Shown: piece by piece, positions 1 through 7,901 of the stretch
How positions within the stretch are numbered: position 1 is the stretch's first letter
Layout: each line of letters starts with the position of its first letter
NCBI GenBank assembly: GCA_964607755.1
Contig: CAZSMC010000106.1
Span: 1-10,400, forward strand
DNA from: CAZSMC01 sp964607755
Lineage (GTDB): Bacteria > Zhuqueibacterota > Zhuqueibacteria > Residuimicrobiales > Krinioviventaceae
DNA length: 10,400 nucleotides
Reading direction: 5' to 3'
Made by a program: the position numbers and the translations under genes
Notes under the pieces: generated by a model
Told to the model about the DNA's origin: nothing
Database searches by the model: none
What the model saw: the letters and a program-made list of their open reading frames with translations, nothing else

Positions 1-4
1 TTAG

Positions 5-217
5 AGACCCAAGATACTTTTTGCAGAGGGTGTAGAAACCAATGTTTTCAATGTATTTGATAAAGAAAAACAGGCCGCCGCGGAATTGTTCATTTCTCAA
101 ATTGTGTATGAAGTAGGCTTTAATTATCCATCTTATTTCTCTCAGAAGTTTAAAAAACAGTTTGGTATGACCCCAAAAGAATACAAACAAAACCTTATCT
201 ACGAAAAAGCGAATTAA
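5..217 (+). pseudogene. Orphan C-terminal remnant of an AraC/HTCS-type regulator
   Basis: An open frame with no start codon follows a TAG at 2-4 and ends with TAA at 215-217 (70 codons). Its last ~42 residues are the second helix-turn-helix of an AraC-family domain, recognised by SQIVYEVGFNYPSYFSQKF followed by KKQFGMTPKEYKQ. This closely matches the regulator tail on the minus strand at 10003-10326, so the two are paralogues. The AraC domain's first helix-turn-helix is absent: the sequence before about position 89 does not align to the paralogue. Instead it reads ETNVFNVFDKEKQAAAEL, which faintly resembles the C-terminal region of sulfatases (inference, weak). The gene is therefore a fragment, either joined to unrelated sequence or internally deleted. 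It points toward the receptor gene downstream. It cannot bind DNA as a normal two-helix-turn-helix domain. Confidence 0.75.
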
Positions 218-250
218 CACACATTTCGTTTAAAATAAACCCCGTTTTTC

Positions 251-282
251 AACATATGTGATAGTTTTTATAAACATATGTG
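251..282 (+). promoter_or_regulatory. Two direct repeats 22 bp apart, candidate AraC/HTCS operator
   Basis: The 10-mer AACATATGTG occurs at 251-260 and again at 273-282, identical and exactly 22 bp (about two helical turns) apart. Each copy contains the palindrome ACATATGT. AraC-family and hybrid two-component regulators usually bind direct repeats spaced about two turns apart, and remnants of such regulators flank this locus. The pair lies about 95 bp upstream of the receptor start at 376. A possible -7-like element, TATATTTT (307-314), follows, but no well-spaced -33 TTTG accompanies it. The rest of 218-375 shows nothing else recognisable. Operator function is inferred. Confidence 0.45.
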
Positions 283-375
283 CAAGTATTGTGTGTTTTA
301 GAACAGTATATTTTCTCAAGGATATTAAAAAAAGGAATTCTAATGCATCACAGGTGTAAACCAAGAGGTCACATA

Positions 376-3273
376 ATGAAACACAAGAAGGTCATTTCAC
401 ATGTATTTTTTACATTGGTTTTGTTGTTGATCCCCTTGTTATTCGGATCACCAACAAAGGGAGTGATTCAGGGTAAGGTAACGGACCGGGAAAACGGAGA
501 GCCTCTGCCGGGCGCCAATGTGATCATTGACGGGACCAGCCTTGGGGCCGCAACAGACCTAAAAGGAAATTACACCGTATTAAATGCACCGGTAGGCGAA
601 CAGCTATTGCGTGTAACCTATATCGGATACAAATCGGATTCGGCAAGGGTAAACGTTCAGCCCCGGGAAAAAACAGTAAAAAACTTTGAACTGGTTTACA
701 AGGTTATAGAAGGCCAAACGGTGACGGTAACCGCTCAGGCTGAAGGCCAAATTGCGGCCATAAACCAGCAGTTATCATCCAAGACTATTGTAAATGTGGT
801 GTCTAAAACTCGTATACAAGAACTTCCTGATGCCAATGCGGCTGAATCGGTCGGGCGTCTGCCGGGCGTTTCTATTGTGCGTGACGGGGGTGAAGGGAAC
901 AAGGTGGTTATTCGTGGTTTACAGCCCGAAATGAACCTGGTGACGGTAAATGGTGTTCGCATGCCGTCTACAGAAATAGTTGAACGAAGTGTGGATTTGA
1001 GTATGGTGTCATCCAACATGCTGGATGGTATTGAATTAAAAAAGGCATTAACACCGGACCAGGATGCTGACGTAATTGGAGGTACCATTGATTTGCAAGT
1101 AAAAAAAGCCAGCGAACAGGATATATCATTGATGGTCCAAAAGGGATATAACGGTCAGCAGGATAATTTCAGACCCTTAAAAGGTTGGTTGAATTACAGT
1201 GACCGGTATTTTAATAATAAGCTGGGTATTATGGTATCCGGGAATTATGAGCTGGCTGACCGGAGCTCTGACCGGTTCCGTGCAAATTATGATGTGCAGG
1301 GCAATCCGGACCCCGGTGAGGAATTTAACGAGGATATCAAGGTCACGAGCGTCAGATTGTCTGACAGAATCAACACCCGTATGCGCTATGGCGGGGCATT
1401 GATGATGGATTACAAACTGGAAAATGGTCAGCTTATGTTGAATACCATTGCCAGTCGTCTGGACAATGAAACCTATACTTATCAGGATGGTGTGGATTTA
1501 GGCGAACGCATCCATGATTTACGGTTTATTAAGGACCACTATACCGTGGATTTCCTGTCCAATGCCTTTTCCGGTGAGTATTTGTGGTATGGCCATAAAC
1601 TCGATTTTATGGCTTCACATGCTGTTTCCAAACGGAATAATCCTATTAATTATTATTTCAGTTTCCGGGAAAAAGCCGGAATCGAAAACGATGCCCCTGT
1701 TTTTGAAGGGCCGGGTGTCATATTTGATTATACCAAAAACCGGTTGGAAGAAACCGGACTGGAACGGTCTCAGATCGAGCCCGAAAAATCCACAGAAATG
1801 GATTTTACAGTCCAGTTTAATGTAGAGACCCCGCTTTTTCTGAGTAAAAATATTACCGGAAATATCAAATGGGGAGGCAAAGTTCGCCGTAAAGACCGTG
1901 ACGCGGATGTTGAGCGGTATAGAAACCGGTTTGATATAAAAAAGGGGGAACAGATTTTTGATCAGTTGTATGAAGGGGTTTATACAGAGTTTACCATGAC
2001 TGACTTGCCCCTGATGAAATACTGGTTGGACCCGAATTATGATGCCGGTGACTTTTTGGGCGGAGAGTATGAACTTTCGTTAGTGCCGGACAAAGACAAG
2101 GTAGAACAATTATACGCAGACCTTCCGCGGGATGAAGCTTATTTTTATTATCCCAGCGGGAATCTAAATGATCAGGATATTACGGAGGTGATTAGCGCGG
2201 GATATATCATGTCCACCCTTAATTTCGGCAAACGATTAATGATTTTACCCGGTATGCGTTTTGAGCATGAGGAAACAAAACTATTGGGTATCAAAACAGG
2301 CTTTGAAGAAAGCGGTGCTTATACCGAAGTCATGTATCCTGCAGAACGACGATATGCCAATCGGTCCAGTGATCTGTGGTTTCCTATGCTGCATATGCGG
2401 TACAAATTTTTCGACTGGCTGGATTTAAGGATGGCTTTGACGAAAAGTACGATTCGTCCGGAATTTAAATATATACAGCCGTATTATTATGAAAAAACCA
2501 ATGAAGATAAATTATACCGTGGCAGCCCGGATCTGGAACCTGCGACTGCACGCAATTATGATGTGAGTTTGTCTGCCTATTCCGGTCAAACCGGATTGTT
2601 AACAATTTCCGGCTTTTATAAAGAAGTGGACAATATGTTTTATTCGTGGCAAAGACGTATGATGAATAAACAAGATGCCATATCCGAAGGTTTGCCTGAA
2701 ACCAAAGCAGGTTGGTGGGTGACGGATTATCAGAATAATGCAAATACGGCATATGTCAGAGGTTTTGAGGTGGATTTACAGACCCAGCTTTCTTTTTTGC
2801 CCGGTTTATTGAACGGTTTGGTTTTAAATGCAAATTATGCCAAAATAAGTTCAAACACCCGATATAATCATTCCCTGATGCAAACAGAAAAATTACCGCA
2901 GCCGCCATGGTTTCAAATTACACGTGTGGATACCAGCCGCGAGGGCAGGATGCTGAGACAGTCCAACGATATTGCCAATGTAGCTATTGGCTATGATAAA
3001 GGCGGATTTTCCGGTCGGTTGTCTTTACTTTTTCAAGGTAATACATTGTCTCGTATAGGCAGACGCCCTGAGCTGGACGGCTTTACTGGTGATTATTTGC
3101 GCCTTGATTTGTCTTTAAAACAGGATATTGGCTATGGTATTAAATTATTTTTTAATATTAATAATCTGACAGATGAGCCGGATAAATCATATGAACCTGT
3201 GCATAGTTATCTCACTGATGCAGAGTACTATGGAATGACAGCAGATTTAGGTGTACGTTACACAATTTTTTAA
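376..3273 (+). CDS. TonB-dependent outer-membrane receptor with carboxypeptidase-regulatory domain
   Basis: This 965-residue protein is an outer-membrane active transporter, energised by TonB and probably importing glycan fragments. I start it at ATG 376 because MKHKKVISHVFFTLVLLLIP is a clean signal peptide and AGAGGT (364-369) is well placed upstream. An in-frame start 96 bases earlier would bury the signal. Domains: residues ~30-108 are a CarboxypepD_reg-like fold (GKVTDRENGEPLPGANV), ~131-245 the plug (PDANAAESVGRLPGVSIVRD, then TVNGVRMPS and DADVIGGTIDL), and the rest a beta-barrel ending in the terminal aromatic RYTIF. The plug wording matches the 'TonB-Xanth-Caul' receptor class rather than SusC. 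Consistent with that, no SusD gene lies beside it. I see no clear TonB box. Two secreted beta-helix proteins and a sulfatase relic downstream suggest a polysaccharide-derived ligand, but the substrate is unknown. Confidence 0.93.
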   Translation: MKHKKVISHVFFTLVLLLIPLLFGSPTKGVIQGKVTDRENGEPLPGANVIIDGTSLGAATDLKGNYTVLNAPVGEQLLRVTYIGYKSDSARVNVQPREKTVKNFELVYKVIEGQTVTVTAQAEGQIAAINQQLSSKTIVNVVSKTRIQELPDANAAESVGRLPGVSIVRDGGEGNKVVIRGLQPEMNLVTVNGVRMPSTEIVERSVDLSMVSSNMLDGIELKKALTPDQDADVIGGTIDLQVKKASEQDISLMVQKGYNGQQDNFRPLKGWLNYSDRYFNNKLGIMVSGNYELADRSSDRFRANYDVQGNPDPGEEFNEDIKVTSVRLSDRINTRMRYGGALMMDYKLENGQLMLNTIASRLDNETYTYQDGVDLGERIHDLRFIKDHYTVDFLSNAFSGEYLWYGHKLDFMASHAVSKRNNPINYYFSFREKAGIENDAPVFEGPGVIFDYTKNRLEETGLERSQIEPEKSTEMDFTVQFNVETPLFLSKNITGNIKWGGKVRRKDRDADVERYRNRFDIKKGEQIFDQLYEGVYTEFTMTDLPLMKYWLDPNYDAGDFLGGEYELSLVPDKDKVEQLYADLPRDEAYFYYPSGNLNDQDITEVISAGYIMSTLNFGKRLMILPGMRFEHEETKLLGIKTGFEESGAYTEVMYPAERRYANRSSDLWFPMLHMRYKFFDWLDLRMALTKSTIRPEFKYIQPYYYEKTNEDKLYRGSPDLEPATARNYDVSLSAYSGQTGLLTISGFYKEVDNMFYSWQRRMMNKQDAISEGLPETKAGWWVTDYQNNANTAYVRGFEVDLQTQLSFLPGLLNGLVLNANYAKISSNTRYNHSLMQTEKLPQPPWFQITRVDTSREGRMLRQSNDIANVAIGYDKGGFSGRLSLLFQGNTLSRIGRRPELDGFTGDYLRLDLSLKQDIGYGIKLFFNINNLTDEPDKSYEPVHSYLTDAEYYGMTADLGVRYTIF

Positions 3274-3591
3274 AGTGAAAGGAATTGATCTGGCAACTCG
3301 TTCAAATTATCAATTAATGAAATTTTTATGAAACGGAGGCTAACGTTTAAACGCAGGTTAAAATGACAGGGTTAAAAAAAGTGAAAGGAGTTGATATGGA
3401 CGTAAATTCAAATTATCAATTAATGAAAGTTTAATTAACGGAAACTAACATGTAAACGCAGGTTAAAATGACATGGTTAAAAAAAAGTGAAAGGAGTTGA
3501 TATGGACGTAAATCAAATTATCAATTAATGAAAGTCTAATTTAAACGGAAACTAACATTTAAACGGAGGCTAACATGACACGTTTTACAAA
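3274..3591 (+). repeat. Three tandem ~106-bp repeats merging into the next gene's start
   Basis: Units begin at 3274, 3380 and 3486, each with AGTGAAAGGA(A/G)TTGAT, and share TCAAATTATCAATTAATGAAA and a block of the form AAACGGA..CTAAC. The third unit runs into the gene at 3575: its GGAGG (3565-3569) and ATG (3575) align with GCAGG plus ATG at 3363 in unit 1 and at 3468 in unit 2. The start-codon offset within the units is 89, 88 and 89 bases. Each unit also holds two half-copies of the motif AAACGGAGGCTAAC (exact at 3331-3344 and 3561-3574). Units 2 and 3 are closest to each other. The repeats fill the whole gap between receptor and next gene, and no terminator is visible in it. Confidence 0.9.
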
Positions 3592-5254
3592 AATGTTTGT
3601 TGTTACCATGATTGTATCAATACTCTTTAGCATTACTCCCAATATTTCAATGGGATTAGACACATTGTATGTTGATCCCGGCTTTGATACGCTTCCGAAT
3701 GCTATTCAGGCTGATCTGGAAAGTGAAAGGGATATGAATACACGGGTATACAAATTACATGCCGGACAGCATTATTTAACTACACAGGAAATGCAAAATG
3801 AAGGTTGGCATTTGCGTTTGGTTGCCGATGATGTGGAAGGCAAACCGGCCATCATTCAGCCTGCCGTGGATATTTCCGGTGCCCCCCCAAATAAAATGTT
3901 GATAGCAAAAGGTGACGTGACCTTGATCAATATCGCTTTTTCTTGTATTGACAATACAGGTAATTTACAGGGCAGAATGATAGACGTTAACGCTGACAGT
4001 CTTCATATTTATGCAGAAAAATGTTACTTTGAATTGACCCGATACGAGTTTTGGCGTGTAAATGCTGAAATGAATGTCATTGAATTCAAGGATTGTATCT
4101 GGCGCAACGGTATTCGACGGGATAAAGAATGGAATGGTCGTGGTTTGGATACACGGCACAATCTTCAGGATAGTATAATGGCTGAGAATTGTACATTTAT
4201 TGGCGTGCGAACCCCCTTTCACATTGGCGGCGGTGGACCGGTGATTCCTTATTTTAAATTGAATCATTGTACGTTTTGGGGGATTTATGGTGATCCTGTT
4301 CATGCTGAGCAGTTTTATGAGGCCCATATTACGAATAACATATTCGCAAACACCATGTTGGTGGGAGTAACTTCTGAAATTGACCAGGATGTAAAACAGG
4401 ATACTTCTGAGGGTTTTCACTCTTCAGGTTTTTTTGATCTCGATTCTTGTGAAAGCGATATATGGACGGATGAGACCCGAAAGGTAAACATCTTGAACAA
4501 CAATTGGTGGTTGGATCCCTCTGTACACGAATATTACGAGAACAATATTGTTGTTGGTGATGCAGATGATACGCTCAGAGTTGCGGACTGGATTGGTCGT
4601 CATGATCGTCAAATGATAGACAGCCGTCCTCAAAATTTTACTGTCCAAGATACTCTTACTATAGATCCAGAATTTGTCGTTGTTCCGGAAAATTTGCCTG
4701 ATTGGATAAATTGGATGAAAAGGTATCGAGATCCTGATGTTCCAGGTGACAGTTTGAAAGATATTCGCTGGGATCCGGAAGGCTATGTAGATGAAAACGG
4801 TTTAGCCAACATAACCTGGCCAATACAGGAGGATCTGTCCTATCCTACCAGCAATCCCCAATATACAGCCAGTACTGATGGTTTTCCACTCGGGGATTTA
4901 AACTGGTTTCCAGACAAAAAAGCAGAATGGGAAGAATATATGACCGACGTGAAAAGTGAAAAAGTCCAGCAACCCATTCAATTTGTATTGCATCAGAATT
5001 ATCCGAATCCTTTTAATCCAACGACCACCATCAATTATAGGTTAAAGCAAACGGGTGATGTATATTTGACTATTTATAATGTAAATGGTCAACAAATACG
5101 CGAGCTTGTGAATGCCAAACAACAGGCAGGACCGCATGCTGTGGTTTGGAACGGATTGGACAATCAGAGCAATGCCGTTGCCGGCGGTGTATATTTCTAT
5201 CGGCTGGAAACCGGGAATCAGCTTCAATCTAAAAAAATGGTACTTGTTAAATGA
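3575..5254 (+). CDS. Secreted right-handed beta-helix protein with T9SS sorting domain
   Basis: This 559-residue protein has a signal peptide at residues 1-27 (MTRFTKMFVVTMIVSILFS, cut near SMG). The start is fixed by GGAGG at 3565-3569, five bases upstream. Residues ~28-330 have the short repetitive strands of a pectate-lyase-like beta-helix, for example NCTFIGVRTPFHIGGG, LNHCTFWGIYGDP and AHITNNIFANT. Near residue 430 the phrase STDGFPLGDLNWFPD resembles a recurrent motif of beta-helix proteins in pectin and other glycan loci of Bacteroidetes. Residues ~468-559 form a C-terminal sorting domain (QNYPNPFNPTTTINY, then GGVYFYRLETG, ending KKMVLVK). That domain directs export by T9SS and surface attachment or release. 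I cannot identify catalytic residues, so it may be a lyase, another glycan-active enzyme or a surface binding protein. It follows the receptor on the same strand and ends before a strong terminator. Confidence 0.85.
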   Translation: MTRFTKMFVVTMIVSILFSITPNISMGLDTLYVDPGFDTLPNAIQADLESERDMNTRVYKLHAGQHYLTTQEMQNEGWHLRLVADDVEGKPAIIQPAVDISGAPPNKMLIAKGDVTLINIAFSCIDNTGNLQGRMIDVNADSLHIYAEKCYFELTRYEFWRVNAEMNVIEFKDCIWRNGIRRDKEWNGRGLDTRHNLQDSIMAENCTFIGVRTPFHIGGGGPVIPYFKLNHCTFWGIYGDPVHAEQFYEAHITNNIFANTMLVGVTSEIDQDVKQDTSEGFHSSGFFDLDSCESDIWTDETRKVNILNNNWWLDPSVHEYYENNIVVGDADDTLRVADWIGRHDRQMIDSRPQNFTVQDTLTIDPEFVVVPENLPDWINWMKRYRDPDVPGDSLKDIRWDPEGYVDENGLANITWPIQEDLSYPTSNPQYTASTDGFPLGDLNWFPDKKAEWEEYMTDVKSEKVQQPIQFVLHQNYPNPFNPTTTINYRLKQTGDVYLTIYNVNGQQIRELVNAKQQAGPHAVVWNGLDNQSNAVAGGVYFYRLETGNQLQSKKMVLVK

Positions 5255-5268
5255 CATGATCATAATGG

Positions 5269-5300
5269 CGGCAGATATCTTTGATATCTGCCGTTTTTTT
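5269..5300 (+). terminator. Rho-independent terminator
   Basis: A perfect 11-bp stem, CGGCAGATATC (5269-5279) with GATATCTGCCG (5283-5293), closes a TTT loop and is followed by seven T's (5294-5300). It lies 15 bases after the stop of the beta-helix gene. It should end the receptor/beta-helix transcript and leave the next gene to its own promoter. The 51 bases between it and that gene hold an AT-rich stretch with TTGAAT (5310-5315) but no convincing promoter pair. Confidence 0.93.
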
Positions 5301-5351
5301 CTAATCCGATTGAATTATATTATTCATAAAATACTTTAAACTTTAGGATTT

Positions 5352-7820
5352 ATTTTAAAAAAGATAACCGTATACTATTTATCCATTATTTTGACATTAT
5401 TGTTTTCCTTTTCATTAGTGGCTCAGACCAGTTCCTTGGTCTATCCGGGACCCGATGGTTCGTTGGTTTATGAGCCATTCGCCAATCATGGGGAGAGCAA
5501 TGCTGTTAATGTAATACCGGATTTTTCCTATGCCGGCTACAAGGGTGGTGGTGTATCCATTCCCGATGTGCCTGTGCAAATCACCCTGGAACCGGATTCC
5601 GTGGACATGAGAAATGTCATACAATCGGCCATTGATAACATTGCAGCTTTATCAGAGGATGGTAATGGTTTTCGAGGTGCTATTTTATTCAAAGCCGGTC
5701 GTTATCCTGTCAATGGCCCCTTAAAAATAGAAAAAAGCGGAATTGTCCTGAGAGGAGAAGGACAAAATTCAGCAGAAAACGGCGGTACGGAACTGGTGGC
5801 AACTGCTCCTTATCAGCATTTGTTTATTCATATTTTGGGTGATGAGCGAATGGAATATATTACATCTGACAAAGAGTTGGATGTTGAACCCTATCCTGGA
5901 TTAAACGCATGGGTGGATTTTGATGTGACATCCGGCGTTGTGACAGAGTTATCCGGCAACCAAATGATAACTTTGCATTTACTTTCCACATTGAACAAGA
6001 TCGCCTTTTTTGCCAGCAAGGAATATGAAATGGCTGAATACGCCCCGAGTCTGGAGATTATTGTGACCACCGTCACCGGCACAGACAGTGTAATAACCGT
6101 ATTGCCCTCGGATGATACTTTTATCAAAGGCGAAGATGATGCCGATACTATCTTTGGCACTGATAATGAATTAATGTGCAAGTTTAAACCCGATAATCCA
6201 AGAGTGCATCGTGAGATATTTCTGAAATTTGACTTGACGGCTTTGGATGTTCATACTGAAATCAAAAGCGCGATGCTGCATTTATATACAGTAAACAAAG
6301 ACAAAATGGAAGGTCGACCCAATAATTTGAGGGTATTTTATTCCAAAAATGACAACTGGTCTGAAGACACTTTGACCTGGAATCTGTATTTTAACAGTCT
6401 GCAGGGTTCTGCTTATCAGACACAAAGAATTACTTCATCTTTTGTGCCCAGCGGGTCTTTTTCTTTTGATGTGGAAAATGCTTCCTTGTATTCGTCAGGG
6501 GACACGATCCAGGTTATTCGTACATCCAATCAAACGTGGATTGATACGTTGCAAATGGCGCAATACGGATGGAAAGCAAGTTCCTATAGAATAGAATATG
6601 AGCGCATGATCACGGACATAAACGGGAATACTATTACCATCAATGCGCCTATCGTTCAGGCGATAAGCGAGATATTTGGCGGAGGTGAGGTTAAAAAAGT
6701 TAGCATAAGGGGGCGTATCCAAAACTGCGGCATTGAGAATATGTGTCTTACTTCGACATATGAAAAGTATAATTATGTGGATGAAAACCATGCATGGGAT
6801 GCTATTTACTTTGAGAATACAGACAATGGCTGGGCCAGGAACATAACGGCGCGCTATTTCGGATATTCCTGTGTGCAGTTGGACAATGCATATCGAACAA
6901 CCGTTCAGGAATGTGCCATGCTGGACCCCATTTCTATAACGACAGGATCAAGAAAATATCCATTTGTCATACGATCCGGTTCATTTAATTTATTTCAACG
7001 CTGTTTTACACGGGGCGGCCGGCATGATTTTGTCACCCATTCGCGGGTTGCCGGGCCCAATGTCTATGTAGATTGCTCTGCCACTGGATCGCACAATGAT
7101 ATTGGTCCCCATCACCGCTACGCCACCGGTACATTGTTTGATAATATCCGCGGCGGTGAAATTCGTGTCCGCAACCGGCGTGATTCAGGTACGGGACATG
7201 GCTGGGCCGGCGCGCAAACCATGTTCTGGAACTGTGAATCCTGCAAGGAAACATTTATGGTTGAAAGTCCGATTGGCGCTATGAATTGGGGCATTGGTTG
7301 TGACGGTGTGGTGCAACTGGGCGCCGGGTATTGGGAGAGCTGGGGACAGCCCGTGCTTCCCAGAAGTCTGTATTTCCAGCAGCTTGAAGATCGTCTGGGT
7401 GCACAGGCTGTTGAAAACGTGACTCTTCCGGAACAGCGAACTGGCGAATCCCTAGGGGAGATGTTGAACGAATGGGCAGGTATCGGCAATCTTTCGGAAT
7501 TCAAAACGCGTATAACGGATGCTGATCAAACGCTGGAAAAGTTTACCCTGTCCCCAAATTATCCCAATCCCTTCAATCCGGAAACGACCATTGAATTTTC
7601 CATTCCAAACCGTCAACATGTTCGTATTGTTGTATACGATCTCTTGGGTAAAGAGATCCGAACGTTGATGGACAAGCCATTTCCGGCCGGGACCCATCAG
7701 ACAAGGTGGGACGGATTGGACAAATACGCATTTAAAGCGGCCAGTGGTGTGTATTTTTACCGTGTGACCATAGGAAACGGGAAAGAACAAGTGATGAGGA
7801 AAATGATGTTGATTCGATAG
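5352..7820 (+). CDS. Secreted beta-helix (pectate lyase-like) protein with inserted CBM96/DNRLRE-like domain and T9SS tail
   Basis: A putative extracellular polysaccharide lyase or related glycan-active protein of ~822 residues. Start: the frame is open back to a TAA at 5337. The natural signal peptide, LKKITVYYLSIILTLLFSFS to VAQ, begins at ATT 5352 with AGGA at 5345-5348. The first conventional alternative, TTG 5391, would drop the signal's charged N-region. Residues (from 5352): ~50-165 first beta-helix part (GAILFKAGRYPVNGPLKI, VLRGEGQ); ~170-358 inserted CBM96/DNRLRE-like module; ~360-700 beta-helix resumes (ITDINGNTITINAPIV, HHRYATGTLFDNI, GTGHGWAGAQTMFWNC); ~731-822 T9SS sorting domain (NYPNPFNPETTIEF, GVYFYRVTIGNG, MMLIR). 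No lyase family can be named safely. The conserved HHRYATG and GTGHGWAGA segments are candidate active-site regions (inference). The sulfatase relic next to it fits a sulfated or acidic glycan substrate. Confidence 0.85.
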   Translation: MLKKITVYYLSIILTLLFSFSLVAQTSSLVYPGPDGSLVYEPFANHGESNAVNVIPDFSYAGYKGGGVSIPDVPVQITLEPDSVDMRNVIQSAIDNIAALSEDGNGFRGAILFKAGRYPVNGPLKIEKSGIVLRGEGQNSAENGGTELVATAPYQHLFIHILGDERMEYITSDKELDVEPYPGLNAWVDFDVTSGVVTELSGNQMITLHLLSTLNKIAFFASKEYEMAEYAPSLEIIVTTVTGTDSVITVLPSDDTFIKGEDDADTIFGTDNELMCKFKPDNPRVHREIFLKFDLTALDVHTEIKSAMLHLYTVNKDKMEGRPNNLRVFYSKNDNWSEDTLTWNLYFNSLQGSAYQTQRITSSFVPSGSFSFDVENASLYSSGDTIQVIRTSNQTWIDTLQMAQYGWKASSYRIEYERMITDINGNTITINAPIVQAISEIFGGGEVKKVSIRGRIQNCGIENMCLTSTYEKYNYVDENHAWDAIYFENTDNGWARNITARYFGYSCVQLDNAYRTTVQECAMLDPISITTGSRKYPFVIRSGSFNLFQRCFTRGGRHDFVTHSRVAGPNVYVDCSATGSHNDIGPHHRYATGTLFDNIRGGEIRVRNRRDSGTGHGWAGAQTMFWNCESCKETFMVESPIGAMNWGIGCDGVVQLGAGYWESWGQPVLPRSLYFQQLEDRLGAQAVENVTLPEQRTGESLGEMLNEWAGIGNLSEFKTRITDADQTLEKFTLSPNYPNPFNPETTIEFSIPNRQHVRIVVYDLLGKEIRTLMDKPFPAGTHQTRWDGLDKYAFKAASGVYFYRVTIGNGKEQVMRKMMLIR
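5859..6428 (+). other. CBM96/DNRLRE-like module in reversed half order inside the beta-helix
   Basis: Within the preceding gene, 5901-6075 encodes what is normally the C-terminal half of a DNRLRE domain (NAWVDFDVTSGVV, ITLHLL, IAFFASKEYEM, APSLEII). It is followed at 6093-6410 by what is normally the N-terminal half (VLPSDDTFIKG, REIFLKFDLTAL, IKSAMLHLYTV, DNWSEDTLTWN). Typical family members run DDTFI, LKFDL, LTWN, then W.DFDVT, FASRE and P.LVI. The beta-helix reads on plausibly from before the insert (GTELVATAPYQHLF) to after it (FVPSGSFSFDVENAS). The boundaries are approximate. Confidence 0.6.
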
Positions 7821-7837
7821 AATGATATTTTTAAAAA

Positions 7838-7863
7838 CTCTGTGTTGATATATAAACACGGAG
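7838..7863 (+). other. Hairpin between the beta-helix gene and the sulfatase relic
   Basis: CTCTGTGTT (7838-7846) pairs with AACACGGAG (7855-7863) through nine positions, one of them G-U, across the 8-base loop GATATATA. No T-run follows, so it is not a standard terminator on the plus strand. It could be a leader hairpin for the sulfatase or a weak transcript end. Function is unknown. Confidence 0.35.
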
Positions 7864-7901
7864 ATGAATGCGAAAATAGTTTTAAAATTAATGGAAATAT
7901 T

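Noticed and set aside
280..375. N-terminal extension of the receptor from an earlier in-frame start
   Set aside because: It would place 32 mostly charged residues before a clean signal peptide, while a good ribosome site precedes ATG 376.
735..1088. Minus-strand frame of 117 codons inside the receptor gene
   Set aside because: It lies wholly opposite a well-supported gene and shows no domain or ribosome site.
376..3273. SusC identity for the receptor
   Set aside because: The plug wording fits the TonB-Xanth-Caul class, and no SusD gene follows.
3363..3434. Small peptide gene in repeat unit 1 (23 codons)
   Set aside because: Its ribosome site is weak (GCAGG) and the frame is not kept in unit 2, so it is better explained as a degenerate copy of the downstream gene's start.
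3274..3591. Possible CRISPR array in the repeated region
   Set aside because: The units are ~106 bp and repeat along their whole length. There are no short conserved repeats with unique spacers, and no cas genes nearby.
3965..4420. Minus-strand frame of 151 codons inside the first beta-helix gene
   Set aside because: It is opposite a coherent secreted protein and its translation shows no recognisable fold or signal.
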